Of a stretch of 43,016 bases of DNA, positions 1 to 8,348 are shown piece after piece; the stretch's first letter is position 1, and each line of letters starts with the position of its first letter. The notes under the pieces were generated by a model. That model saw nothing but the letters and a program-made list of their open reading frames with translations, searched no databases and had not been told where the DNA came from. The position numbers and the translations under genes are program-made. Source of the stretch: Candidatus Omnitrophota bacterium (GTDB taxonomy: Bacteria; Omnitrophota; Gorgyraeia; Gygaellales; Profunditerraquicolaceae); contig JAKLQX010000016.1 of NCBI GenBank assembly GCA_022013085.1, forward strand, positions 1 to 43,016. Direction: 5' to 3'.

Positions 1-63
1 TGAAGCAATGTACCGGCTAATTTCTTCTCGCTCCATGAGCGTAATTCTTTGGTATTTAATCAT
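1..63 (-). CDS. Transposase N-terminus, IS30-like (partial)
   Basis: The minus strand carries an ATG at 63-61 preceded by AAGGAG at good spacing and stays open to the window edge. The 21 visible residues begin MIKYQRITLMEREEISRYIA, which resembles the N-terminal helix-turn-helix start of IS30-family transposases (pattern xYxxxTxEEREEI). The gene continues outside the window, so catalytic residues cannot be seen. A TATAAT on the minus strand (about 84-89), inside a short inverted repeat, could be its -10 box. The sequence GTGTTGCATTAGTTCCTTGA near 101-120 may belong to the element's terminal inverted repeat. The family assignment rests on a short stretch. Confidence 0.55.
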   Translation of the reverse strand, partial: MIKYQRITLMEREEISRYIAS

Positions 64-171
64 TAGCAACTCCTTTCTCCTGCTATTATAGCAGATTAAG
101 GTGTTGCATTAGTTCCTTGAACCGACAGACAGTGTACGTAATTGCTTATAGCGTAATGGTTTAGAAAACAA

Positions 172-1431
172 ATGCACGAATTTCTTTATAAGAATAATCA
201 GCTTTATTGTGAGAATATTTTAGTTGAAAGATTAGCTAAAACGTATGGCAGCCCGCTTTACGTTTATAGCTATGCAACACTTGTAGACCACTTTGTTAAG
301 CTGCGTAATGCCTTTGCTTCGCTTGATCCGCTTATTTGTTATTCAGTCAAAGCTAATTCTAACCTGGCGATTCTTAAAGCATTAGTGAATATTGGCGCGG
401 GATTAGATATTGTTTCCGGTGGGGAGCTTTCGCGAGCGTTAGAAGTTGGCTGCCCCGCGAAAAAAATTGTTTACGCGTCAGTAGGAAAGACTGACCAAGA
501 GATCGCTAAAGCTATAAATAAAGGAATTTTATTTTTTAATGTAGAATCTTTGCCGGAATTAGTTAATATTAATCGCATTGCAAGAGGTAAAAATAAAGTT
601 ATAAAAGTAGCTATCCGCATAAATCCTGATGTTGAGGTAAAAACTCATAAATTCATCACTACGGGAAAAATTACTAATAAATTTGGCATCGACTTAAACA
701 GCGCGTATAAAATATTATTAATGCGAAATAAATTTAAGAACGTTTGTATATGTGGTTTGCATATTCATATCGGTTCTCAGATTACGCAGGGGGCTCCTTT
801 TGTGGCGGCAATTAAAAAGGTTTCTAATTTTATTAACAAGATTAGCCTAAAAGGTATTGGGTTAGAATATTTGAATATCGGGGGAGGCATGGGGATTATT
901 TATGACAATGAAAATCCTCAGAGCGCGCAAATCTATGCTAATCAGATTACCCCCCTCTTAAAGAAGACGGGTTTAAAGATCATTATGGAGCCGGGTAGAT
1001 TTATTGTTGGCAACGCCGGTATTTTGATTACCAAGGTTCTTTATATTAAGAAAACTCCTAAGAAGAAATTTATTATTGTTGATGCGGGTATGAATGATTT
1101 GATCCGTCCGGCACTTTACGGGGCATATCATAACGTTGTCCCATTAAGAAAAATTTCTCAAACTGAAAAAGCAGATCTGGTGGGCCCGATCTGTGAAAGC
1201 GGCGATTTTTTAGCTAAGGCAAGAAACATTGCTAAAGTTAAAGTGGGAGATTATCTGGCGGTAATGAGCGCCGGGGCATACGGTTTTAGTATGTCTAGCA
1301 ACTACAATTCCCGCTTAAGGGCAGCTGAGGTTATGGTGGCTCGAGGCAAGATCTTTGTAATTAGGAAAAGAGAAGTAGCCCGAGATTTAATGCGTAATGA
1401 ATTAATTCCTGGTTTTTTATCAAAACCGTAG
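172..1431 (+). CDS. lysA: Diaminopimelate decarboxylase
   Basis: This PLP enzyme of fold type III decarboxylates meso-diaminopimelate to L-lysine, the last step of lysine synthesis in the cytoplasm. The 419 residues match the usual length. Visible motifs are YSVKAN with the PLP lysine at about residue 60, HIHIGSQI for the phosphate and substrate region, GGGMGI, EPGRFIVGNAG, and the C-terminal CESGDF and GAYGFSMSSNYNSR of the decarboxylase active site. It opens a run of five lysine/DAP genes on the same strand. No strong Shine-Dalgarno precedes the ATG. The stop codon TAG lies inside a 34-bp perfect palindrome. Confidence 0.95.
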   Translation: MHEFLYKNNQLYCENILVERLAKTYGSPLYVYSYATLVDHFVKLRNAFASLDPLICYSVKANSNLAILKALVNIGAGLDIVSGGELSRALEVGCPAKKIVYASVGKTDQEIAKAINKGILFFNVESLPELVNINRIARGKNKVIKVAIRINPDVEVKTHKFITTGKITNKFGIDLNSAYKILLMRNKFKNVCICGLHIHIGSQITQGAPFVAAIKKVSNFINKISLKGIGLEYLNIGGGMGIIYDNENPQSAQIYANQITPLLKKTGLKIIMEPGRFIVGNAGILITKVLYIKKTPKKKFIIVDAGMNDLIRPALYGAYHNVVPLRKISQTEKADLVGPICESGDFLAKARNIAKVKVGDYLAVMSAGAYGFSMSSNYNSRLRAAEVMVARGKIFVIRKREVARDLMRNELIPGFLSKP

Positions 1432-1457
1432 GGGAGGTTTAAACCTCCCCTACGGTT
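1424..1457. repeat. 34-bp perfect palindrome, copy 1
   Basis: A perfect inverted repeat centred on GTTTAAAC whose core GTAGGGGAGG and its complement recurs at 35081-35114. It contains the lysA stop codon and lies just before dapF. As RNA it would form a long hairpin, but no T-run follows, so it is not a classic intrinsic terminator. Confidence 0.9.
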
Positions 1458-1468
1458 ACAAAGACTAA

Positions 1469-2245
1469 ATGAAAAAGATTATTTTTACTAAAATGGTTGC
1501 TTCAGGGAATGATTTTATTGTTATTGATAGGAAGCTAAGTGGCAACTTAGGTAGGTTAGCCAAGTTGCTATGCGATAGAAAATTTGGTATAGGTGCGGAT
1601 GGTTTGCTTCTACTTGATAACTCTAAGCATACTATGCGTATTTTTAATGCTGATGGCTCAGAGGCAGGAATGTGCGGTAATGGAGCGCGTTGTGCTGCTT
1701 TGCTTATCGGGAAAAAAAAGGATAAGATAAATACTTTGGCAGGAGTGGTTAAAACACAAGTATCCGGGGATCAAGCGAGAGTGCAGCTTACTAATCCTGA
1801 AGATATAAAATTAGATATTCCTCTAAATGTAAACGGCAGGTTGATTAAAGTAAATTTTATTAATACTGGTGTTCCGCATGTGGTTATTTTTGTGCAGGGA
1901 ATAGATAGTATTGATGTGAGAAATATTGGAAATAGTATTAGGCATCATACAAAGTTTGCTCCAGCAGGAACAAATGTTAATTTTGTAGAGGCAAAAGACA
2001 AAAATCTCATTCAGATTCGCACTTATGAAAGAGGGGTAGAGAATGAAACTTTAGCCTGTGGAACAGGAAGTGCGGCAAGTGCTGTAATTTTTGCTCTCAA
2101 GAAGGCAGTAGAAAATTTAGTAAAAGTTAAAACACAGAGCGGGGAAACGCTAAAAGTATTTTTTGAGAAAAATAATAACAAATTTCAAAATATTTGGTTA
2201 GAAGGCAGCGCAAAAATAGTTTACAAAGGAGAGTATTATGTTTAA
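1469..2245 (+). CDS. dapF: Diaminopimelate epimerase
   Basis: It interconverts LL- and meso-diaminopimelate, feeding both LysA and peptidoglycan. The 258 residues contain the two halves expected of the family. The catalytic cysteine pair is visible as MCGNGARC (Cys69) and LACGTGSAAS (Cys197), and the start MVASGNDFIVID is typical. It sits between lysA and dapA and overlaps dapA by 8 nt, so the two are translationally coupled. The start is the first ATG after the palindrome, with only a weak Shine-Dalgarno. Confidence 0.95.
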   Translation: MKKIIFTKMVASGNDFIVIDRKLSGNLGRLAKLLCDRKFGIGADGLLLLDNSKHTMRIFNADGSEAGMCGNGARCAALLIGKKKDKINTLAGVVKTQVSGDQARVQLTNPEDIKLDIPLNVNGRLIKVNFINTGVPHVVIFVQGIDSIDVRNIGNSIRHHTKFAPAGTNVNFVEAKDKNLIQIRTYERGVENETLACGTGSAASAVIFALKKAVENLVKVKTQSGETLKVFFEKNNNKFQNIWLEGSAKIVYKGEYYV

Positions 2246-3116
2246 GGGCTCGATTGTCGCCATAGTTACGCCTTTTCATAATGGAGGAGTTGATGAGAAG
2301 AAATTAAGGGAGCTGATTGATTTCCAGATTAAAAACGGAACTAGTGGTATCCTGCCTTGTGGCACAACCGGTGAATCTGCTACTTTAAATTTTGATGAGC
2401 ATGAAAAGGTAATTGAAGTCGTCATCGATCAGGTTAATAAAAGAGTTCCGGTTATTGCCGGGACAGGATCTAACTCTACTGAAGAAGCAATTAAACTTAC
2501 TCAACAGGCTGCTTGCGCCGGAGCCGATGCTTCTTTACAGGTTTCTCCGTATTACAATCGGCCTACGCAGCGAGGGTTGTATGAGCATTTTAAAGCTATC
2601 GCGCAAAGTGTAAAGATTCCGATCATTCTTTATAATATTGCCGGCCGCACTGGTGTAAATATCGAACCCGAGACAATCGCGAAATTAGCGCATGATTGCA
2701 AAAATATTGTCGCGGTAAAAGAAGCTTCCGGAAGCCTGGATCAGATGTCGCGTATCAGGCAGCTTTGTCCGAAAGAGTTTATTTTAATGTCTGGTGATGA
2801 TAGCTTGACTTTACCGGTATTAAGCATCGGTGGAACTGGGATAATATCCGTAGTTGCTAATATTGTGCCTGGCGATGTAGCAAATTTAGTTGATGCTTTT
2901 GCCAGAGGCGATCTTAAAGGAGCTCAAGCCTTGCATTTTAAATTACTGCCGTTAGTCAAGGCTGTATTTTTAGAGACAAATCCCATACCAATAAAGACGG
3001 CTATGGGGTTATTGGGTATGTGCGATGAAGATTTGCGTTTGCCTATGTGCAGTATGTCGGCGGATAATTTAGAAAAACTTAAAATAGCTTTGAGAGATTA
3101 CGGGTTGCTTAAGTAA
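2238..3116 (+). CDS. dapA: 4-hydroxy-tetrahydrodipicolinate synthase
   Basis: It condenses pyruvate with aspartate semialdehyde, the committed step toward diaminopimelate. It is a class I aldolase-type TIM barrel of 292 residues, the normal length. Motifs seen are AIVTPF near the N-terminus, CGTTGESATL, LYNIAGRTGVNI with the active-site tyrosine at about 132, and VAVKEASGS with the Schiff-base lysine at about 161. A GGAGAG Shine-Dalgarno lies in the end of dapF. dapB follows 12 nt later. Confidence 0.96.
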   Translation: MFKGSIVAIVTPFHNGGVDEKKLRELIDFQIKNGTSGILPCGTTGESATLNFDEHEKVIEVVIDQVNKRVPVIAGTGSNSTEEAIKLTQQAACAGADASLQVSPYYNRPTQRGLYEHFKAIAQSVKIPIILYNIAGRTGVNIEPETIAKLAHDCKNIVAVKEASGSLDQMSRIRQLCPKEFILMSGDDSLTLPVLSIGGTGIISVVANIVPGDVANLVDAFARGDLKGAQALHFKLLPLVKAVFLETNPIPIKTAMGLLGMCDEDLRLPMCSMSADNLEKLKIALRDYGLLK

Positions 3117-3128
3117 AGGAGAACAAGG

Positions 3129-3851
3129 ATGATAAAGTTAGGGATTGCCGGAGCCTGTGGAAAAATGGGTAGGCGTATTTATGAACTTGCTGCACAAGAC
3201 AAGGAATTAGAAGTTGGGTTGGCTTTAGAGAAGAAAGGCACCCCTTTAATTGGCAAAGAATTAGGCAGGTTAAAAGTTTCCTCTAATCCAGATGGTTTAT
3301 TTCTGGTTGATGTTTTGGTAGATTTTACTCTACCAGAAGCCGTTGATGAACATTTAGACTACGTAGCTAAATATAAAAAGGCCTTGGTTTTAGGGACTAC
3401 CGGTTTAACTGATGCGCAAGTAAATAAGGTTAGCGAGGTATCCAGGGTTGTGCCAATTGTTTATTCTCCTAATATGTCTATAGGGGTTAATGTGTTATTT
3501 TCAGTATTACCGGAGATAGCTAAAAAACTAGGCCCAGATTATAGCGTGGAGATTGTTGAGGCGCATCATAAGGCTAAGAAAGATGCTCCCAGTGGCACGG
3601 CTAAAAAATTAGCTGAAATTATTAAAAATGTTACTAAAAAAGATCTCGCTATCCACTCTATTCGCTTAGGTGATATTTTTGGTGATCACACTGTGATTTT
3701 TTGCGGTAACTCTGAGCGTATTGAAGTTAAGCATCAGGCGCATTCGCGTGATTTATTTGCTGTGGGTGCTTTAAAAGCAGTTAAATGGATTGTTGGCAAG
3801 CCCGCTGGGCTATATTCGATGCAAGATGTTTTAAGTAACAGGTCATCCTGA
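3129..3851 (+). CDS. dapB: 4-hydroxy-tetrahydrodipicolinate reductase
   Basis: It reduces the DapA product to tetrahydrodipicolinate with NAD(P)H. The 240 residues show the Rossmann motif GACGKMGRRI at residues 8-17, the hinge SPNMSIGVN, and the substrate signature EAHHKAKKDAPSGTA around residues 144-158. The start has a good AAGGAG Shine-Dalgarno. The last codons (encoding SS) and the TGA stop fall inside a REP-like repeat that begins at about 3843, so the native C-terminus has been trimmed or replaced by repeat sequence. Confidence 0.95.
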   Translation: MIKLGIAGACGKMGRRIYELAAQDKELEVGLALEKKGTPLIGKELGRLKVSSNPDGLFLVDVLVDFTLPEAVDEHLDYVAKYKKALVLGTTGLTDAQVNKVSEVSRVVPIVYSPNMSIGVNVLFSVLPEIAKKLGPDYSVEIVEAHHKAKKDAPSGTAKKLAEIIKNVTKKDLAIHSIRLGDIFGDHTVIFCGNSERIEVKHQAHSRDLFAVGALKAVKWIVGKPAGLYSMQDVLSNRSS

Positions 3852-3918
3852 CCCCGCCTTGGCGGGGGAAGGATCTCGTTTTTAGATTCTTCGGTCGCTA
3901 TCGCTCCCTCAGAATGAC
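3843..3918. repeat. REP-like element with nested hairpin
   Basis: The outer ends TCATCCTGA and TCAGAATGA form an imperfect inverted repeat, and CCCCGCCTTGGCGGGG forms an inner hairpin. It fills the gap between dapB and dapL and supplies the dapB stop codon. The layout is like the REP or MITE repeats common in repeat-rich uncultivated genomes. Confidence 0.75.
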
Positions 3919-3940
3919 GCTTATTATTAAGGAGTGTTAA

Positions 3941-5101
3941 ATGTTTAAGGTTTCAAAGAAACTAAATTTACTTCCGCCTTATTTATTTCTAGAAATTGAT
4001 AAGGCTAAGCGTAAAGCACGCGCCGAAGGCAGGGATATCATTGATTTGGGGATAGGGGATCCAGATCAGCCTACGCCAGATTATGTGATTGATGCATTGA
4101 ATAAAGCCGTCGAGGACCCGGCAAATTATCGTTATGCTTTGGATCAAGGAATGCCGGTTTTGCGTTACGCGATTGCAGCCTGGTATAAGCGCAGGTTTAA
4201 TCTGGTTTTGAATCCAGATACAGAAATTCTTCCTCTCATCGGCTCAAAAGAAGGGATTGCGCATTTTCCTTTAGCTTTTATAAATCCAGGTGATTTTGCG
4301 CTTGTGCCTGATCCATGTTATCCTCCGTATAAAGGTGGAGTAATTCTTGCTGGCGGTAAAGTGCATCTTATGCCTTTGCTTGAAGCAAATAACTTCCTTC
4401 CGGATTTAAAAAGAATACCATTTTTAACGCGTAAGAAAGCAAAAATAATCTTTGTAAATTACCCCAATAATCCTACTAATGCTTGTGCCAGTGATGAGTT
4501 CTATGCTGAATTGATAGATTTTGCGAAAAAAAACAAAATTATTATAATTTCGGATGTTGCTTATTCAGAGATGGCTTATGATGGGTATAAACCGCGTAGC
4601 CTTCTGGAGTTTCCCGGAGCAAAAGACCTGGTTATTGAGTTTCATTCATTATCTAAGATCTATAATATGACTGGCTGGCGTGTAGGTTGGGCGTGTGGTA
4701 ATCCAACAATAGTCGCGGCTTTAGCTAAAGTGAAATCAAATATCGATTCTGGAATATTTTCGGCTGTACAATTAGCCGGAGTTGCTGCACTTAACGGGGA
4801 TCAGCATTTTGTGCAAGATATGTGCCAATTGTATCAGGAGAGACGAGATATTTTATGTTCTGGTTTAAATAGCTTAGGTTGGAAGTTAAATAAGCCAAAG
4901 GCAACTTTTTATTTATGGATTAACACTCCGGGCAAAGTTGATTCTATATCTTTTGCCGCACGGCTTTTAAAAGAAGCTGATATTGTGGCTACTCCGGGAG
5001 TAGGTTTTGGAAGATATGGCGAAGGATATATTCGTATGGCTTTAACTGTCAATAAAGAAAGAATAAAAGAAGCGTTGATCAGGCTTAAGAAAATAACCTA
5101 A
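3941..5101 (+). CDS. dapL: LL-diaminopimelate aminotransferase
   Basis: This fold type I PLP aminotransferase converts tetrahydrodipicolinate directly to LL-diaminopimelate with glutamate, bypassing the acylated dapD/dapC/dapE steps. The 386 residues show LGIGDPDQPTP near the N-terminus, NYPNNPT at about 173, Asp205 for the pyridine nitrogen, and SLSKIYNMTGWRVGW with the PLP lysine at about 239. Family I aminotransferases are hard to separate by motif alone; the call depends on its place after dapF, dapA and dapB and on the absence of dapD or dapE nearby. It has a good AAGGAG and ends in a TAATG overlap with folK. Confidence 0.88.
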   Translation: MFKVSKKLNLLPPYLFLEIDKAKRKARAEGRDIIDLGIGDPDQPTPDYVIDALNKAVEDPANYRYALDQGMPVLRYAIAAWYKRRFNLVLNPDTEILPLIGSKEGIAHFPLAFINPGDFALVPDPCYPPYKGGVILAGGKVHLMPLLEANNFLPDLKRIPFLTRKKAKIIFVNYPNNPTNACASDEFYAELIDFAKKNKIIIISDVAYSEMAYDGYKPRSLLEFPGAKDLVIEFHSLSKIYNMTGWRVGWACGNPTIVAALAKVKSNIDSGIFSAVQLAGVAALNGDQHFVQDMCQLYQERRDILCSGLNSLGWKLNKPKATFYLWINTPGKVDSISFAARLLKEADIVATPGVGFGRYGEGYIRMALTVNKERIKEALIRLKKIT

Positions 5102-5508
5102 TGGCGATTTGTTACCTTGGGCTCGGGTCGAATTTAGGCAATCGCAAAAGGAATATACAGTTGGCTGTTAAAAATATTAAATTGCTTAGAGATACTTGTA
5201 TACTTAAAAAATCTAAAATTGCCGCATCTTTTCCTGTTGGTGGCCCTTCCGGGCAGGGTAATTATTTAAATGCTGCTTTAAAAATCGAAACTAAGCTTAC
5301 TCCTATAAATTTACTGAAAAAACTTAAGAAAATTGAAATTATTTTAGGCCGCTTTAAGAGTGTGCGATTTGCTCCTAGGATTATTGATTTAGATATTCTA
5401 CTTTATGCAGATAAAGTTATAAATAGTAAAAAATTAACAATCCCGCATCCGCGAATGTTTGAGCGGGATTTTGTGATTAATCCTTTAAAAGAGGCGATAT
5501 GCAGGTAA
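5101..5508 (+). CDS. folK: Hydroxymethyl-dihydropterin pyrophosphokinase
   Basis: FolK transfers pyrophosphate from ATP to 6-hydroxymethyl-7,8-dihydropterin in folate synthesis. The 135 residues are slightly shorter than the usual 155-160 but contain the family signatures GLGSNLGNR at the start, the PRIIDLDILLY metal and nucleotide loop, and PHPRMFERDFV near the end. The start codon shares a base with the dapL stop, and the 3' end overlaps panC by 10 nt, so the three genes are coupled. Confidence 0.92.
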   Translation: MAICYLGLGSNLGNRKRNIQLAVKNIKLLRDTCILKKSKIAASFPVGGPSGQGNYLNAALKIETKLTPINLLKKLKKIEIILGRFKSVRFAPRIIDLDILLYADKVINSKKLTIPHPRMFERDFVINPLKEAICR

Positions 5509-6350
5509 TTCGCGATCCGCAAAAATTAATCTTAGCTCTTAAAAAGAGCAAGGCTGGTAAAAATAAAACAATTGGTTTTGTGCCGACAATGGGCGCAATG
5601 CATACTGGCCATTTAAATTTGATTAAACAAGCTGCTAAAGATAACCATATTGTTGCGGTAAGCATCTTTGTTAACCCTCAGCAATTCGGCCCAGGCGAAG
5701 ATTTAAAGTTTTATCCGCGCCCGCTTAAAAAAGATATTCAGCTTTGCCGCAAGCAAGGAGTGGATTTTATATTTCTTCCTGATAATAAAATTATGTATCC
5801 TGATGGTTATTCTACATTTATTAATGTTGGCCGGTTAAGTCATTTGCTTTGTGGAGCTAAACGGCCCGGGCATTTTCGCGGTGTAGCAACTGTAGTAGCT
5901 AAGCTGCTTAATATCGTCAAGCCAGACAACCTTTATTTAGGCCAAAAAGATGCTCAGCAGGCAATTATTATTTCCAGGATGATTAAAGATTTAAACTTCC
6001 CGGTTAAAGTAAATGTTTTGCCTATTGTACGTTTTAAAGATGGATTAGCCTTAAGTTCACGCAATACTTACTTAAACAAAAATGAAAGAACTAGTGCGGT
6101 AGTTCTATTTAAGGCCTTACGGCTTGCAGAAATTCTGGTTAGTAATGGCCAGCGTAATGCAAACAGAATAATAAGCAGAATGAGTCAACTTATTGAAAAA
6201 AATAAAAAAGCTAAAATTGATTATATAGCTATTGTTAATCAGGAACAACTTAAAGAGATGAAAAAAGTTAAAACAGGAAGTTTGATTGCTTTAGCGGTTA
6301 AGATCGGCAAGACTAGGCTTATTGATAACACAATTATTGGCTGCATCTAA
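5499..6350 (+). CDS. panC: Pantothenate synthetase
   Basis: It joins pantoate and beta-alanine using ATP to make pantothenate, the coenzyme A precursor. The 283 residues carry the nucleotidyltransferase HxGH motif in PTMGAMHTGH, the pantoate-binding stretch VNPQQFGPGEDL, GQKDAQQ, and the later LSSRNTYL. The start ATG lies within folK, preceded by AAAGAGG. It is followed one base later by nadX, so the vitamin and cofactor genes form one transcription unit. Confidence 0.95.
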   Translation: MQVIRDPQKLILALKKSKAGKNKTIGFVPTMGAMHTGHLNLIKQAAKDNHIVAVSIFVNPQQFGPGEDLKFYPRPLKKDIQLCRKQGVDFIFLPDNKIMYPDGYSTFINVGRLSHLLCGAKRPGHFRGVATVVAKLLNIVKPDNLYLGQKDAQQAIIISRMIKDLNFPVKVNVLPIVRFKDGLALSSRNTYLNKNERTSAVVLFKALRLAEILVSNGQRNANRIISRMSQLIEKNKKAKIDYIAIVNQEQLKEMKKVKTGSLIALAVKIGKTRLIDNTIIGCI

Positions 6351-6351
6351 T

Positions 6352-7179
6352 ATGAATCATCGACAGAGGCTTAAAATCGGTATCGTGGGTTGTGGGGCAA
6401 TTGGCAGCTCTTTAGCAAAGGAGATAGTCAAAGGTATGCGTAAGCATGCTTGCCTGGTAGCTCTTTTTGATATAAGGCCGGAAAAAGCTCAGTTGCTTTC
6501 TAGAAAGCTAACTCGGGATACAAAATTGTGTGTAGGCAATTTGAAAGCTTTAATTAAACGGTCGGATTTGGTAATTGAGGCATCTTCAGCAAAAGCATCA
6601 TGGGAAATCGTATGCCAATCTTTGTCCGGTGGATGTAAAGTTATGGTTATGAGCGTAGGTGGAATGGTCGGCCACTTAGATGAACTTTATGTTTTATCTA
6701 GAAAAAACAATGCGATGGTTTATTTTCCTAGCGGAGCTATTTCAGGGATCGATGCCATAAAAGCGGCAAATATAGGGAAAATACAAAAGGTGGTTTTGAC
6801 TACGCGCAAACACCCTGATGCATTTAGCGGTGTAGAATACGTGTCCAAGAACTTTAAGCTTAGTGGTTTAAAACACGATAAGCTGTTGTTTAAGGGCAGC
6901 GCGGCGATGGCAGTAAAATATTTCCCGCAAAATATTAATGTTGCGGCAGTTTTAGGTTTAGCCGGGATAGGCATGCGTAAAACTCTGGTGCGTATAATCG
7001 CTAGCCCCAAGGTAAAGAAGAATATTCATGAAATTGAAATTGAATCGAAGGCAGCTAAAATCTTCACGCGTACTGAGAATATTTTGCATCCACAGAATCC
7101 CAAGACTTCTTTTTTAGCGGTGCTTTCGGCAATTGCGACATTAAATGAGATTTTACAGCCGATAAAAATCGGCACTTAA
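6352..7179 (+). CDS. nadX: L-aspartate dehydrogenase
   Basis: NadX oxidises L-aspartate to iminoaspartate with NAD(P)+, replacing the oxidase NadB at the entry to NAD synthesis. I chose the ATG at 6352 rather than the track start at 6322, because the first ten track residues lie in the panC tail and the Rossmann motif IGIVGCGAIGSSLA then starts at a normal distance. The 275 residues include the family's FPSGAISGIDA segment and a C-terminal NPKTSFLAVLSA. No nadA or nadC is present, so the role in NAD synthesis is inferred from the family. Confidence 0.87.
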   Translation: MNHRQRLKIGIVGCGAIGSSLAKEIVKGMRKHACLVALFDIRPEKAQLLSRKLTRDTKLCVGNLKALIKRSDLVIEASSAKASWEIVCQSLSGGCKVMVMSVGGMVGHLDELYVLSRKNNAMVYFPSGAISGIDAIKAANIGKIQKVVLTTRKHPDAFSGVEYVSKNFKLSGLKHDKLLFKGSAAMAVKYFPQNINVAAVLGLAGIGMRKTLVRIIASPKVKKNIHEIEIESKAAKIFTRTENILHPQNPKTSFLAVLSAIATLNEILQPIKIGT

Positions 7180-7212
7180 TTAAAAAACATACGAAAGGGG
7201 GTGAATCAAAAA

Positions 7213-7452
7213 ATGGCAGATAAAGTACTGAAGGTGGGAATAAAGAGGGAAAAAGGTTATCTCTATTATATTGACAAGCAGGGTGACGTATCTTGCGCCA
7301 AAATGGCAAGAGGTGCGAAAAAGGGAGGTAGCCCCAAGAAGGTAGAGAAATGCGGTATCAAGAGAAAAGTCGGATACCTTTATTTTCTCGATAAGAAAGG
7401 CGATGTCTCTTGCGCTAAGATGAAAAGAGGCGGAAAGAAGAAAAAGAAATAA
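7213..7452 (+). CDS. Small basic protein with duplicated motif
   Basis: The 79-residue protein holds two copies of one motif. The first reads GYLYYIDKQGDVSCAKM and the second GYLYFLDKKGDVSCAKM, each preceded by (V/C)GIKR and followed by (A/K)RG. Lysines and glycines dominate, each repeat has one cysteine of the DVSCAKM type, and the tail is a run of lysines. I take the ATG at 7213, about 10 nt after AAAGGGGG, rather than the upstream GTG at 7201. I do not recognise the family. The basic charge suggests nucleic acid or ribosome binding, which is inference only. A terminator follows directly, so it ends a transcript. Confidence 0.75.
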   Translation: MADKVLKVGIKREKGYLYYIDKQGDVSCAKMARGAKKGGSPKKVEKCGIKRKVGYLYFLDKKGDVSCAKMKRGGKKKKK

Positions 7453-7466
7453 TTTTCCGGCTTCTG

Positions 7467-7527
7467 AAAAAGTATAGCCCCTGTATAAATAGATTTATTT
7501 TTCTAAATTTACAGGGGCGTACTTTTT
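7467..7527 (+). terminator. Rho-independent terminator
   Basis: The arms AAAAAGTA and CCCCTGTA pair with TACAGGGG and TACTTTTT to give a long hairpin with an A/T-rich loop and a T-run. It ends the transcript that includes the duplicated-motif gene. Its right arm overlaps the promoter of the next gene. Confidence 0.85.
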
Positions 7528-7537
7528 ATGCTATAAT
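7508..7537 (+). promoter_or_regulatory. Extended -10 promoter, leaderless start
   Basis: TTTACA at 7508-7513 is followed after 18 nt by TATAAT at 7532-7537, with an upstream TG making an extended -10 (TGCTATAAT). Only six bases separate the -10 box from the ATG at 7544, so transcription should start at or next to the start codon. Confidence 0.7.
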
Positions 7538-7543
7538 CAGCCT

Positions 7544-8305
7544 ATGATTGAGAACAAAAAAGTTGTTGTAGTAATGCCTGCCTTTAATGCCGCCCGGACA
7601 TTGGAAAACGTTTATCAGGAGATTCCTAAAGGGATTGTTGACGAGGTATTGTTAGTTGATGACCAAAGCCAAGACGATACTGTGGCAATCGCCAAGAAAT
7701 TAGGGTTAAGGATATTTTTTCATGAGAGAAACTCTGGTTATGGAGCAAACCAAAAAATTTGCTACCGGGAAGCTTTGAAAATAGGGGCAGATATTGTTAT
7801 CATGTTGCATCCGGATTATCAATACCCGCCTAAATTAATAAATGCTTTTGCTGCGCTTATTTCTAGTAATATGTTTGACATTGTCTTAGGTTCGCGTATC
7901 TTAGGCGGTAGAGCATTATCTGGAGGTATGCCTCTTTATAAGTATGTATCAAATCGCGTACTTACCTTTATAGAAAATATTCTTCTTCGCCAGAAGTTAT
8001 CTGAGTATCATACGGGTTATCGGGCTTTTTCCCGCAAGGCGCTGCTCGAGCTGCCTTTATTAGAAAATTCAGATGATTTTATTTTTGATAACCAGATTAT
8101 TGCCCAAGGTGTTTATTTTGGTTATAGATTTGGAGAGATTACCGCGCCATCAGTTTATACTCATGAATCTTCAAGCATCACATTTAAACGTAGTATTATT
8201 TATGGTTTAGGGGTTATCCTTACTGCGATTAAATTTAAATTGCAAGTTTTACGTTTAGGAAACTTTAAAATATTTAACAAAGATGGCAAGAAAATTGTTA
8301 TTTAA
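7544..8305 (+). CDS. Family 2 glycosyltransferase
   Basis: This is a GT-A fold glycosyltransferase of the polyprenyl-phosphate mannosyl/glucosyl transferase type. The 253 residues show [26 protein letters not shown] (nucleotide-sugar aspartates), RNSGYGANQ, and a D-containing motif HPDYQYPP in place of a plain DxD, then the acceptor region [11 protein letters not shown] weakly hydrophobic stretch near residues 225-240 may contact the membrane, but there is no clear transmembrane domain. The substrate cannot be told from sequence. There is no Shine-Dalgarno, which agrees with the leaderless promoter. No sugar genes flank it. Confidence 0.88.
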   Translation: MIENKKVVVVMPAFNAARTLENVYQEIPKGIVDEVLLVDDQSQDDTVAIAKKLGLRIFFHERNSGYGANQKICYREALKIGADIVIMLHPDYQYPPKLINAFAALISSNMFDIVLGSRILGGRALSGGMPLYKYVSNRVLTFIENILLRQKLSEYHTGYRAFSRKALLELPLLENSDDFIFDNQIIAQGVYFGYRFGEITAPSVYTHESSSITFKRSIIYGLGVILTAIKFKLQVLRLGNFKIFNKDGKKIVI

Positions 8306-8348
8306 TCCTTTCTTTTTTAAATAATGCTCATAAACAACTACTATTAAA

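Noticed and set aside
1424-1457. Intrinsic terminator after lysA
   Set aside because: The hairpin is strong but lacks a T-run and the next gene of the same pathway starts 12 bases later; a repeat element is the better reading.
2413-2613. 66-residue ORF in another frame of dapA
   Set aside because: It lies wholly within the clearly coding dapA frame and has no features of its own.
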